Positions 1 through 6,726 of a stretch of DNA of 13,875 nt are shown here, piece by piece. The notes under the pieces are model-generated. The model saw only the letters and a program-made list of their open reading frames with translations. It was not told the origin of the DNA and ran no database searches. Position 1 is the first letter of the stretch; every line of letters begins with the position of its first letter. The position numbers were made by a program, and so were the translations under genes. This stretch comes from JBBRNV01 sp038227435 (GTDB taxonomy: Bacteria > Patescibacteriota > Minisyncoccia > Phycocordibacterales > CALRBL01), in assembly GCA_038227435.1 (NCBI GenBank), contig JBBRPW010000017.1, forward strand, positions 1 through 13,875, read 5' to 3'.

Positions 1-1
1 A

Positions 2-1417
2 TCGGCATCTAAAACAATTTCAAAAAATATCGCGTCTTCAAAAAAGTCATCGACTTTATCTAATAAGGCGCAAAAAAACGGAGCAAAAATTTCAGCAAAA
101 AGTGTAGTGAAGGCACCAGAAAAAGCAGTTTCAAAAAATGTAGTTAAAGTTTTGCAAAAAGGGCGCGCATCTGATTCGTCAAAATCAAATCAAAAACCAA
201 CAGCTAAACAAATGTTGGATAAGAAAATTGCAACTCAACTCGACAAAGACAATAAAGAGAAGCGAATGAAGAAGGCAAAAGCGGCCTATGCTCGAGAACA
301 TCAAGTTGTTGTTCCAAAAGGAAAAGGTGGTGCAAAAAAACAAGTTGATGCAGAAGTACAAGCTGCAAAACTTTTAGCAAAAGGAAAAGATAGAGGATTC
401 ATTACGTATGATGATATTTTAAAATCATTTCCAAACGTTGAAACAGACGTAATGTTTTTGGATTATTTGTACGATAAACTTTCAACAGCTGGAATTGATG
501 TGCTTGAAGGAGGAGGGCTTCTTGAAATGAAAGATGATACTGACGAGATTTTGAAAAAATATGTCTATAATCGAAACGATTCAAGTTACGACTCAATTCA
601 AATGTATTTGAAAGAGATCGGACAATATCCGTTGATTCACGCTCAAGAAGAAAAAGATTTAGCTAAAAGAATTGAAGCGGGAGATGTTGAAGCAAAAAAC
701 TTACTCGCTCGCGCCAACTTGCGATTGGTTGTTTCGATCGCTAAAAAGTATGTAGGACGAAGTCCAGATCTCACATTACTCGACCTTATTCAAGAGGGAA
801 ATTTAGGATTGTTTAAGGCAGTAGATAAATTTGATTGGACTAAAGGATATAAATTTTCAACCTACGCTACGTGGTGGATCAGGCAATCTATTACTCGTGC
901 CTTGGCAGATCAAAGTAGAACAATTCGAGTGCCGGTGCACATGGTAGAAACAATTGCTAAATACAAACAAGTTGTTCGACGACTCAGCCAAGATCTTGGA
1001 CGAGATCCAATGCCTGATGAGATTGCGGTTGAAATGGGGATTGAAGTTGATAAGGTATATCACATTGAAAAAATTGATCAGAGCACGCTCTCACTTGATA
1101 CACCAGTGGGAGATGATTCAGATGACAAGAACTCAACGTACGGAGATTTCATTGCCGATGATCGAATTCTTTCACCAGATCAAGAGTCGTCACGACGAAT
1201 TTTATCTGATCAAGTGAGAAGTATTTTGGACGATCTTTCAGAAAAAGAGCGACGAATTTTGGAGCTTCGACATGGATTAGTTGATGGAATTCAACACACC
1301 CTTGAGGAAGTGGGAAAACAATTTAATGTAACTCGAGAACGAATTAGACAAATTGAAGCAAAGGCTCACGAAAAGATTCGTCAGCACGATAAAGTAAATC
1401 AACTGAAGAATTATTAA
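2..1417 (+). CDS. rpoD: RNA polymerase primary sigma factor RpoD/SigA (5' partial)
   Basis: This is the housekeeping sigma-70 factor, which directs core RNA polymerase to -10/-35 promoters. Numbering residues from the GTG codon at 107, I see a region 1.1-like domain (about 90-140), region 1.2 (about 160-193, DSIQMYLKEIGQYPL), region 2 (about 203-272, with LLDLIQEGNLGLFKAVDKF and TYATWWIRQSITRALADQ), region 3 (about 282-340) and region 4 (about 374-428). The region 4.2 helix-turn-helix reads HTLEEVGKQFNVTRERIRQIE. The reading frame has no stop back to the left window edge: 35 further codons encode a Ser/Lys/Ala-rich stretch. The GTG at 107 is therefore probably an internal valine and the true start lies upstream of the window. 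The roughly 125 or more residues before region 1.1 form a basic low-complexity extension, as in several other large primary sigmas. The gene ends in TAA and faces a convergent small-gene cluster across a bidirectional hairpin. The family assignment is very secure. Confidence 0.96.
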   Translation, partial: SASKTISKNIASSKKSSTLSNKAQKNGAKISAKSVVKAPEKAVSKNVVKVLQKGRASDSSKSNQKPTAKQMLDKKIATQLDKDNKEKRMKKAKAAYAREHQVVVPKGKGGAKKQVDAEVQAAKLLAKGKDRGFITYDDILKSFPNVETDVMFLDYLYDKLSTAGIDVLEGGGLLEMKDDTDEILKKYVYNRNDSSYDSIQMYLKEIGQYPLIHAQEEKDLAKRIEAGDVEAKNLLARANLRLVVSIAKKYVGRSPDLTLLDLIQEGNLGLFKAVDKFDWTKGYKFSTYATWWIRQSITRALADQSRTIRVPVHMVETIAKYKQVVRRLSQDLGRDPMPDEIAVEMGIEVDKVYHIEKIDQSTLSLDTPVGDDSDDKNSTYGDFIADDRILSPDQESSRRILSDQVRSILDDLSEKERRILELRHGLVDGIQHTLEEVGKQFNVTRERIRQIEAKAHEKIRQHDKVNQLKNY

Positions 1418-1425
1418 ATTTTTAA

Positions 1426-1456
1426 TAAATCTTTTCTAAATAAAATCAAAGATTTA
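1426..1456 (+). other. AT-rich inverted repeat after rpoD
   Basis: TAAATCTTT (1426-1434) and AAAGATTTA (1448-1456) are perfect 9-base inverted arms around a 13-nt loop, starting 9 nt after the rpoD stop. An overlapping alternative pairing (CTAAATAAA with TTTACTTAG, one G-U) is also possible. It has little GC and no clear U-tract, so it is a weak structure. It could be a 3'-end stabiliser or chance in AT-rich DNA. Confidence 0.25.
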
Positions 1457-1475
1457 CTTAGTTTAAAATAAAATT

Positions 1476-1515
1476 GAACCCCGCACTTCCTTTCGGAAGT
1501 CGGGGTTCGTTTGTT
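1476..1515. terminator. bidirectional hairpin terminator between rpoD and the small-gene cluster
   Basis: GAACCCCG (1476-1483) pairs with CGGGGTTC (1501-1508), and ACTTCC (1485-1490) pairs with GGAAGT (1495-1500). One base (C1484) is bulged and the loop is TTTC. On the plus strand the stem is followed by GTTTGTT. On the minus strand it is followed by a T-rich run (complement of 1461-1475), and the loop reads as a GAAA tetraloop. It lies between convergent genes and can serve both. The minus-strand version has the better U-tract. Confidence 0.85.
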
Positions 1516-1545
1516 GTACAGAGGTAAGGATCGGTAGGCGGGAAT

Positions 1546-1821
1546 TTAGCAGTCGTCCCACCTATCAATGATGTCTTGGTACTTCTCGTACAAGTCACTG
1601 AGACATCCAATAAGGTAGATGCCTGCAATGATTGCAGATATTGAAAGCCACCACATCATGCCATTTTTCCAGCAGGCGAAAATCGATACAATTGCTGCGA
1701 TCAAATAAAAGTAGCGCGGAACCCAGAAGATTTGAGCTACCAATTTCGACCACATGAATCCTTCTGCTGATGGTTCGGGCTTATTTCCTAGCAACGGTTC
1801 TTTCGTTGTTGTTATTCTCAT
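1546..1821 (-). CDS. small two-helix membrane protein, unknown function
   Basis: I do not recognise this 91-residue protein. After a polar N-terminus of about 25 residues it has two hydrophobic segments, near residues 31-51 (aromatic-rich) and 55-74, joined by a very short loop (WKNGMM). A charged, acidic C-terminal tail follows (DLYEKYQDIIDRWDDC) and ends in Cys. That pattern suggests a helical hairpin in the inner membrane with both ends on the same side. It is the last gene of a three-gene minus-strand cluster: the stop is TAA, and the hairpin at 1476-1508 lies 37 nt further on. The gap to the upstream gene is 29 nt. No Shine-Dalgarno sequence precedes the ATG; instead a CCCCC run ends 4 nt before it. 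The region is richer in GC than rpoD and the helicase gene. That it is a real gene rests on its place in the cluster and its clean membrane topology. Confidence 0.7.
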   Translation of the reverse strand: MRITTTKEPLLGNKPEPSAEGFMWSKLVAQIFWVPRYFYLIAAIVSIFACWKNGMMWWLSISAIIAGIYLIGCLSDLYEKYQDIIDRWDDC

Positions 1822-1850
1822 GTTCGGGGGATGTTGAGGTTATTGTTTTA

Positions 1851-2189
1851 TTATCTTGAGCTCCAGTCATTACTAAGAGCTTTAGAAACGTGAAGATAGG
1901 TTGCCCTATAGTCACGAAATTCCTTCATCTTTTTTGCGTTTAGGCCGAGCTCAATTTCAACCAACTCCCAGGGAGTATGGTTCATTGCAGCCCGAGCTTT
2001 TAACTGAATGATCAGTCTTTCGGTATCATCGTCGCCACGGTAAAGTGCCCCCATAATATTTTCATACCAAGGGTAACTATTGCGTCCAAAGCAGCGGATT
2101 ACTTTACGCATGTAACGAATGTTGTTGATCTCGACAATCGCGTAGCAGGCGAGGCAAAGAAGAGCCAAAACCATAAAAAGAGTTTTCAT
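1851..2189 (-). CDS. small N-terminally anchored protein, unknown (paralogue of the next gene)
   Basis: This is a 112-residue protein that I cannot assign to a family. Residues 2-19 form one hydrophobic helix, followed by a basic patch (R25, R28, K29, R32). By the positive-inside rule the soluble part should be cytoplasmic. The soluble domain (about 35-100) aligns with the product of the gene at 2208-2543. W41 to R66 aligns without a gap to W44 to R69 there, sharing Trp, Asn, Ile, Leu, Gly, Asp, Ile and Arg. After a 3-residue insertion both have Glu-Leu-Gly at residues 80-82, Lys86, Glu90 and Arg95. The two are therefore a diverged tandem duplication. The gaps are 29 nt downstream and 18 nt upstream, which suggests one transcript. 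A C-rich stretch, not a Shine-Dalgarno sequence, precedes the ATG. Hand-counted GC at 1921-2040 is 57 of 120. Confidence 0.75.
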   Translation of the reverse strand: MKTLFMVLALLCLACYAIVEINNIRYMRKVIRCFGRNSYPWYENIMGALYRGDDDTERLIIQLKARAAMNHTPWELVEIELGLNAKKMKEFRDYRATYLHVSKALSNDWSSR

Positions 2190-2207
2190 ATTGGCGGGGC
2201 CAGGGGG

Positions 2208-2543
2208 TTAGGATTTTTTCGCGAGAGTGTTGCGTTTAAGTTCTTCAATTTTTCGTTTTCGAGCTTCTTTCCATTCTTCAATCTGTTTTTCGCCATACCC
2301 AAGTTCATTGAGCATAACGTAGACTGGAAATTCGCTTCGTGAATTGAAATCTCTGATAGTCATGTCAATATCAAGTTCTCCTTTTTCTAGGAGTTTGATT
2401 ATGTTCAGAAACCAAATCGCATTGTCTTCTCCAGAATCGACATTGAAGCGTTTCCGGATCTCGATTTTTTTGACGTTTAAGCGGGCAAAATGAGATGCCA
2501 TTGTGAACAAGAGGACGAACAATAATATTTCTAGTAATAACAT
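2208..2543 (-). CDS. small N-terminally anchored protein, unknown (first gene of the cluster)
   Basis: This 111-residue protein has one hydrophobic N-terminal helix (about 1-17), then a basic stretch (R21, K25, K26, R30, K31, R32) that predicts a cytoplasmic C-terminal domain. The domain holds a WFLNIIKLLEKG helix, an ELG motif at 80-82 and a highly charged C-terminal helix (EEWKEARKRKIEELKR), possibly a coiled coil or nucleic-acid-facing surface. It is a paralogue of the product of the gene at 1851-2189, with equivalent motifs at the same residue numbers. It is the promoter-proximal gene of the three-gene minus-strand cluster and diverges from the helicase-nuclease gene across 149 bp. The leader has CCCC six nt before the ATG and no Shine-Dalgarno sequence. 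The function is unknown; a small membrane-tethered adaptor would fit, but nothing in the sequence proves it. Confidence 0.75.
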   Translation of the reverse strand: MLLLEILLFVLLFTMASHFARLNVKKIEIRKRFNVDSGEDNAIWFLNIIKLLEKGELDIDMTIRDFNSRSEFPVYVMLNELGYGEKQIEEWKEARKRKIEELKRNTLAKKS

Positions 2544-2582
2544 TGATCAGGGGATGTGTGAGTGTGATGATGAATTTTCAAA

Positions 2583-2597
2583 ACACGTAATACGTGT
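2583..2597. promoter_or_regulatory. palindromic operator candidate in the divergent intergenic region
   Basis: ACACGTA-A-TACGTGT is a perfect inverted repeat with 7-base arms around one central base. It directly abuts the putative plus-strand -35 element (2597-2602) and lies within the presumed leader of the minus-strand cluster. A 1-nt loop makes an RNA hairpin unlikely, so a dimeric DNA-binding protein site is the natural reading. It is not a recognised LexA-type box. The regulator is unknown. Confidence 0.45.
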
Positions 2598-2626
2598 GGA
2601 CAATTTGAAATACAATACAATATAAT
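2597..2626 (+). promoter_or_regulatory. sigma-70 promoter for the helicase-nuclease gene
   Basis: TGGACA (2597-2602; 5 of 6 to TTGACA) lies 18 bp from a perfect TATAAT (2621-2626). Transcription would start near 2633, giving a leader of about 60 nt before the ATG at 2693. A second candidate, the extended -10 TGATATACT (2661-2669), would give a leader of only about 17 nt. The sequence alone does not decide between them. Confidence 0.6.
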
Positions 2627-2640
2627 TACATAATTGTAAA
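2612..2640 (-). promoter_or_regulatory. candidate promoter for the three-gene minus-strand cluster
   Basis: On the minus strand TTTACA (2640-2635) lies 17 bp from TATTGT (2617-2612; 4 of 6 to TATAAT). This would place the start near 2605 and leave a leader of about 60 nt that contains the palindrome. The match is moderate in an AT-rich region. It overlaps the plus-strand promoter, so the two directions could compete. Confidence 0.3.
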
Positions 2641-2671
2641 GGAATTAGAAATGGCTAACTTGATATACTAG
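2638..2671 (+). other. six-codon upstream open frame with Shine-Dalgarno-like sequence
   Basis: AAAGGA (2638-2643) sits 7 nt before ATG (2651), which opens a frame of six codons (MANLIY) closed by TAG at 2669-2671. It is in the same frame as the helicase gene, whose own ATG 21 nt later has no Shine-Dalgarno sequence. It could be a leader peptide coupled to helicase translation. It could also be chance, because its last codons overlap the alternative extended -10 at 2661-2669. Confidence 0.25.
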
Positions 2672-2692
2672 ATCAACAAATACCACCTTTAT

Positions 2693-5600
2693 ATGGCTCT
2701 AAAACCTTCAAAAACTGCTTTAAAACCCTTTACAACTAATGTATTCGATAATCTCTACTCCAAGCTCAATTCGCTCCAAAAACAGGCAGTTGAGGCAATA
2801 GAGGGAGCAGTTATGATCATTGCCGGGCCGGGAACAGGAAAGACCACTATTCTTGCACTTCGCATTGCAAATATCCTTTTAAAAACAGATACAAAGCCAG
2901 AAAACATACTCGCGCTTACTTTTACCGACGCGGGAGTTGTATCGATGAAAAGAAAGTTACAGGAGATTATCGGTGCATCATCTGCACGAATCCCGGTCCA
3001 CACATTCCATAGTTTTGCAGTACACATAATACAAAATCACGAAGATGATTTTGGACACATTGCCGGTTTCTCGCCTGCAATTGACGAAGATCAAATTAAA
3101 ATTATCGAAGAGATTTTAACTCAATCAGAAAAAGAAAATAATAATGGTAATAAAAAGTTTGCGATTTTAACCCCATTCGGTGATCCACTTAAGAATGTTC
3201 ATAGTATTAAATCTGCCATATCAGAGTTAAAGAAAGAAAAAATTTCAATTGAAGATTTCTCAAAGATTATCGTTCAAGATGAGAAAAACTTTTGGGATAT
3301 TGAAGATTTGTACGGAACGTCAAAACAAAATCTCAAAAAAGGAGAAAAAAGACTGAAAGAAAAATATTCCAAAATTTTAAAAAAGATTGAGAAAAATAAA
3401 GAACTTTTAGTAGTATACGAACGATATCAGAAAAAATTAAACGACAAAAAACTATACGACTTCGATGACATGCTTCTCTTTTTGATTGAAGCAATTGAAA
3501 AAAGTAAAAAAGAAGATGGAACTCTTTTATATGATCTTCAGGAAACATATCAATATGTACTTGCTGATGAGCATCAAGATGCCAACGGTGCGCAAAATAC
3601 AATTCTCGAACTTCTGACTTCATTTCATGAAAATCCTAATTTGTTTATTGTGGGAGATGAGAAGCAGGCTATCTATCGATTTCAAGGCGCCTCGCTTGAA
3701 AATTTTTTATACTTCAGTAAAAAGTACTCCGATGCAAAAGTAATTACATTAGATGAGAACTATCGTTCAACTCAAGATATTTTAGATGCTGCACATAGTC
3801 TAGTTCCAACAGGGCATCTTAAAGCAAAAAATTCTTTTGAAAATAGTAGTAAAAATAAAAAAAGTAATCTTTCAGTGTTTTCTGTTGAACTTTCAAATCA
3901 AGCATACGAACTTGAATATGTGGCAAACAAAATAAATGAATTAATTTCAAATGGAGTTTTAGCTCATGAAATTGCAATTATATATAGAAATAATAAACAT
4001 GCCGAACCTATTACAAGGGTGTTAAGTACCCATGATATTCCATTTACTATTACTTCAAGAAGTAACCTTCTCGACGATATCTTAATTGGACGACTTTTAT
4101 CTGTAATGAATTTAATTGCCGAACCAAATGATGAGAGAATTTTAATAGAAGGACTTCTTTCAGGCTTTTTTGTAAGCGATGATGTTTCAATAATGGATAT
4201 CATGTTAACCATTAGAAAAAGTTATGAAAGAAGAAAAAGTTTAACTGTAGAAGTATATGAAAAATGGCCTAGTCTTAAAATATTAATCGAAGAGCTTGTT
4301 CAAAGTTCAATTGAGCTTCCTGCACATGCGTGGTTTGCACATCTCACAACTAAACTTTCTATTCCACAAAAAGTGATGAAATCGTACGGAGGTATTCAAG
4401 AAATTGAAAAGATCACTTCTTTTAACGACTACCTAAATACTTTTCAAAGTAAAAACCCAAAAGCAAGGTTAAGGGAATTTTTGGAACATATTTCATTTAT
4501 GAAACGCCACGAACTTTCCATTAAGAAAGTATCAAATGTAGGTAAACATAAAGTGCAGCTAATGACAGCTCACGGCTCAAAAGGATTAGAATTTGAGTAC
4601 GTATTTGTAGTTGGAATTCAAGAAGGTGTATGGAGTAATATTCGAGAGAGAAATGCTTTTATGCTTCCTAAACCACAAGCCGTGATTAAAAATTCCAAAT
4701 CGAATTTAAAAAGTAAATCTAAGAGTGAAGTAAATAAAGACGAGGATGAGGATGATGATCAATCGTCAGAAAAAAACGATGATGAAAAACGTCTTTTATA
4801 CGTGGCCATGACACGGGCAAAGAAAGAGCTCTGGCTTCTTTCTTCACAAAGAAGTCATGAAGGAAAAGGAATTATTAAAAGCCAATTTTTGAATGATTTA
4901 AATTCAGATTCAATTCACACAGTAGACACTTCAGATTTTGAAAAAGAGTTAGCTGAGAAGCCTCAGCTGTTACTTATTAAATCTGAAAGCAAAGCAAATA
5001 TTGTCGACTTAGAATTTATACAAGAAATTTTCTTATCACAACCTTTGTCAGTAACTGCACTTAATAACTATATTAAGTGTCCATCCGAATATTTTTGGAA
5101 TAATTTGATAAGAATTCCAATTGAGCCTAATAAACATATGAGGTACGGAACGGCAGCACATGAAGCACTTGAAAGACTTTTAATCGATATTCAAAAAAAG
5201 GATGTTTCGAATCTTTTAAATAAAAAGGGAAATATTGAGCGTGATGAAGTGATAAAATTAGTTTCATTATATTTTGTTGAAGCACTTAATACATTACCAC
5301 TCACAAAAAAAGATTTTGAAGAGGTCAAAGAAAAAGGATTGGCAACATTACCCGGTTTCGGATTGCATTTACTTGAATTTCTTCAAAGTAAATCGGGAGC
5401 AGAATTAAATCAGATTAATGAGATTTATAAATCAAATGAACAAAAAACAATTCAAACAGAGTATCCAATAGGGAACATTAATTTCGGCTTCACTTTTGAT
5501 GAAAAACAACTGAACATTAATTTATCAGGAAAATTAGACGCAGTTATTCATCACATCAAAAATACCGATTCGGTTTCAGTAATTGATTATAAAACACGAG

Positions 5601-5920
5601 GAGGAATGAGCCGTAACGAAATTGAAGGAAAAACGCAGTCAAGCGAGGGTAAATATAAAAGGCAACTTGTGTTTTACAGATACCTGCTCGATAAACAATC
5701 AAAATATAAGATGACAGATGCGAGTCTGCTGTTTACCGAACCGAATGAAAAGGGAATTTATAGAGGAGAATCTTTCGAGATATCAAATGATGAGATAAAC
5801 CTTCTCGAAGAGGAAATACAAAACTTTGCTATCGACATTATGTCTGGAAAGTTTTTAGAAAGAGACTGTGACGATAAGGATTGTATTCATTGTAGGCGAA
5901 AAAATATTTTAATGAAGTAG
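2693..5920 (+). CDS. UvrD/PcrA-like SF1 helicase fused to RecB-type Fe-S nuclease
   Basis: This is a 1075-residue ATP-dependent 3'-5' DNA helicase with a C-terminal nuclease, expected to act in double-strand-break processing or repair. Helicase motifs: Q motif (25-35), Walker A AGPGTGKT (44-51), Ia TFTDA (76-80), Walker B DEHQD (292-296), III GDEKQAIYRFQGA (321-333), ENYRS (355-359), V TAHGSKGLEFE (625-635) and VI LLYVAMTRAK (701-710). From about 785 the PD-(D/E)XK nuclease shows H823, D949 (GKLDA), D965 and K967 (IDYKT) and the QLVFY motif at 991-995. Cys796 together with C1059, C1064 and C1067 (C-x4-C-x2-C) matches the Fe-S staple layout of AddB-type nucleases. The order of domains resembles AdnA/AdnB, but no partner subunit is present in the window. 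Residues 652-697 are a charged low-complexity insertion between motifs V and VI. The start codon lacks a Shine-Dalgarno sequence. The fold assignments are secure; the exact physiological role is not. Confidence 0.92.
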   Translation: MALKPSKTALKPFTTNVFDNLYSKLNSLQKQAVEAIEGAVMIIAGPGTGKTTILALRIANILLKTDTKPENILALTFTDAGVVSMKRKLQEIIGASSARIPVHTFHSFAVHIIQNHEDDFGHIAGFSPAIDEDQIKIIEEILTQSEKENNNGNKKFAILTPFGDPLKNVHSIKSAISELKKEKISIEDFSKIIVQDEKNFWDIEDLYGTSKQNLKKGEKRLKEKYSKILKKIEKNKELLVVYERYQKKLNDKKLYDFDDMLLFLIEAIEKSKKEDGTLLYDLQETYQYVLADEHQDANGAQNTILELLTSFHENPNLFIVGDEKQAIYRFQGASLENFLYFSKKYSDAKVITLDENYRSTQDILDAAHSLVPTGHLKAKNSFENSSKNKKSNLSVFSVELSNQAYELEYVANKINELISNGVLAHEIAIIYRNNKHAEPITRVLSTHDIPFTITSRSNLLDDILIGRLLSVMNLIAEPNDERILIEGLLSGFFVSDDVSIMDIMLTIRKSYERRKSLTVEVYEKWPSLKILIEELVQSSIELPAHAWFAHLTTKLSIPQKVMKSYGGIQEIEKITSFNDYLNTFQSKNPKARLREFLEHISFMKRHELSIKKVSNVGKHKVQLMTAHGSKGLEFEYVFVVGIQEGVWSNIRERNAFMLPKPQAVIKNSKSNLKSKSKSEVNKDEDEDDDQSSEKNDDEKRLLYVAMTRAKKELWLLSSQRSHEGKGIIKSQFLNDLNSDSIHTVDTSDFEKELAEKPQLLLIKSESKANIVDLEFIQEIFLSQPLSVTALNNYIKCPSEYFWNNLIRIPIEPNKHMRYGTAAHEALERLLIDIQKKDVSNLLNKKGNIERDEVIKLVSLYFVEALNTLPLTKKDFEEVKEKGLATLPGFGLHLLEFLQSKSGAELNQINEIYKSNEQKTIQTEYPIGNINFGFTFDEKQLNINLSGKLDAVIHHIKNTDSVSVIDYKTRGGMSRNEIEGKTQSSEGKYKRQLVFYRYLLDKQSKYKMTDASLLFTEPNEKGIYRGESFEISNDEINLLEEEIQNFAIDIMSGKFLERDCDDKDCIHCRRKNILMK

Positions 5921-5932
5921 ATTAAATTGGTA

Positions 5933-5965
5933 AAATAAAATGCCTCATCATGAGGCATTTTATTT
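5933..5965. terminator. strong bidirectional terminator between helicase gene and dsbA-like gene
   Basis: AAATAAAATGCCTCAT (5933-5948) and ATGAGGCATTTTATTT (5950-5965) are perfect 16-base inverted arms around one base. The realistic hairpin has a GCCTC/GAGGC core with a small CAT-type loop, and each strand leaves a T-rich run after the core. It starts 12 nt after the helicase stop and ends 27 nt before the stop of the convergent dsbA-like gene, so it can terminate both. Confidence 0.92.
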
Positions 5966-5992
5966 GAAACATAATTTATAACTGTCTATTTT

Positions 5993-6691
5993 TTATTTTG
6001 CCTGTGCTAACCATTTGTCTAATTGTGGTTTCAAACTTTCAAATGGAAGGTATCCAGGAATTGTATTAATTACTTCTCCTTGTGAATTAAGTACCAAACT
6101 GTATGGAGTTCCTTGGAGTCCCGCTCGAAGTGCATCTGCTTGATCGGCCTTAATGTAATCAGATGTAGCCGAATCAGCACGACACGCTGCGAAATCATTA
6201 GTTTTCACTCCAATTTCTGCAGCGTATTGATCGAGTTTTGTTTGATCCAGCTTGTCATTTCCAGGGGTAGTTGAAAAGATCCGGTTTAAATAAGTCCAAA
6301 AGGCGTCGTTTCCATTTAATTTTCCTACACAATATGCAGCTGCAGCTTCTGCGGGAGCATGTGCATGAAGTTGTGGGATAGGTGAAAATCGATAGACCCA
6401 GGCAATGTCTGGATAGCTTTCAAGAATTGTTTTAAGTGTTTTGTGGAATTGTATACAAAATGGACATTCAGTATCAGAATATTCGAGAATAGTAATTTTA
6501 GGATTTTTCGGTCCAATTTTGGAGTCTGTTGAAGCAATAGGGCGATACTGAATTGAGTCGCTCGCACCAACTTTATTATTATCAGGTGTCCCACTAACTG
6601 AAGATTTAGTTTGTCCAACATAGCCTGCAAGGCCAATAACCACAACAACAAGCACAACAATTACAGTCATTAAAACATTTTCTTTTTTCAT
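5993..6691 (-). CDS. membrane-anchored DsbA-like thiol-disulfide oxidoreductase
   Basis: This is a 232-residue thioredoxin-fold protein expected to act outside the cytoplasmic membrane, catalysing disulfide formation or isomerisation in exported proteins. The N-terminus (MKKEN) is followed by one hydrophobic helix (about 7-24) with no obvious cleavage site, so it is probably a signal anchor. A polar linker of about 40 residues leads to the catalytic domain. The active site is CPFC (C76-C79) in the context YSDTECPFC. The cis-proline loop is GTPYS (P196). The inserted helical domain carries a second Cys pair, C121 and C170, which could form a structural disulfide. This matches the DsbA-like Thioredoxin_4 type. 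The window has no VKOR or DsbB partner. A TATAAT lies 6 nt before the ATG with no Shine-Dalgarno sequence, so a leaderless transcript is predicted. It is the last gene of the minus-strand run and stops just before the 5933-5965 terminator. Confidence 0.92.
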   Translation of the reverse strand: MKKENVLMTVIVVLVVVVIGLAGYVGQTKSSVSGTPDNNKVGASDSIQYRPIASTDSKIGPKNPKITILEYSDTECPFCIQFHKTLKTILESYPDIAWVYRFSPIPQLHAHAPAEAAAAYCVGKLNGNDAFWTYLNRIFSTTPGNDKLDQTKLDQYAAEIGVKTNDFAACRADSATSDYIKADQADALRAGLQGTPYSLVLNSQGEVINTIPGYLPFESLKPQLDKWLAQAK

Positions 6692-6697
6692 TCAGAT

Positions 6698-6726
6698 ATT
6701 ATATTACGTAATAACTTGCATGCCTA
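6698..6726 (-). promoter_or_regulatory. promoter of the dsbA-like gene (leaderless type)
   Basis: On the minus strand TAGGCA (6726-6721; 4 of 6 to TTGACA) is 17 bp from a perfect TATAAT (6703-6698). Only six bases separate the -10 from the ATG at 6691, so transcription should start at or beside the A of the start codon. The 12-bp palindrome TATTACGTAATA (6702-6713) overlaps the -10/spacer and could be an operator. Confidence 0.6.

Noticed and set aside
107..109. GTG at 107 as the rpoD start codon
   Set aside because: The frame is open for 35 more codons to the window edge, with the same Lys/Ser-rich composition. No Shine-Dalgarno sequence or -10 element precedes the GTG. It is more likely an internal valine.
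402..596. Open frames antisense or out of frame inside rpoD, the helicase gene, the dsbA-like gene, thrS and dnaE
   Set aside because: They lie wholly within well-supported genes, show no recognisable domains or leaders, and are explained by the AT-rich coding sequence on the other frame.
2553..2624. Plus-strand mini-genes beginning at the GGGG-ATG sequences (2553 and 1831), opposite the C-run leaders
   Set aside because: They run only about 20-23 codons, the G-run abuts the ATG with no spacing, and the minus-strand proteins are supported by paralogy and membrane topology.
2693..5920. Helicase-nuclease as part of an anti-phage defence pair with the divergent small genes
   Set aside because: The helicase and nuclease motifs fit general recombination/repair, composition differs between the two sides, and nothing in the small proteins points to defence. 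Adjacency alone is not enough.
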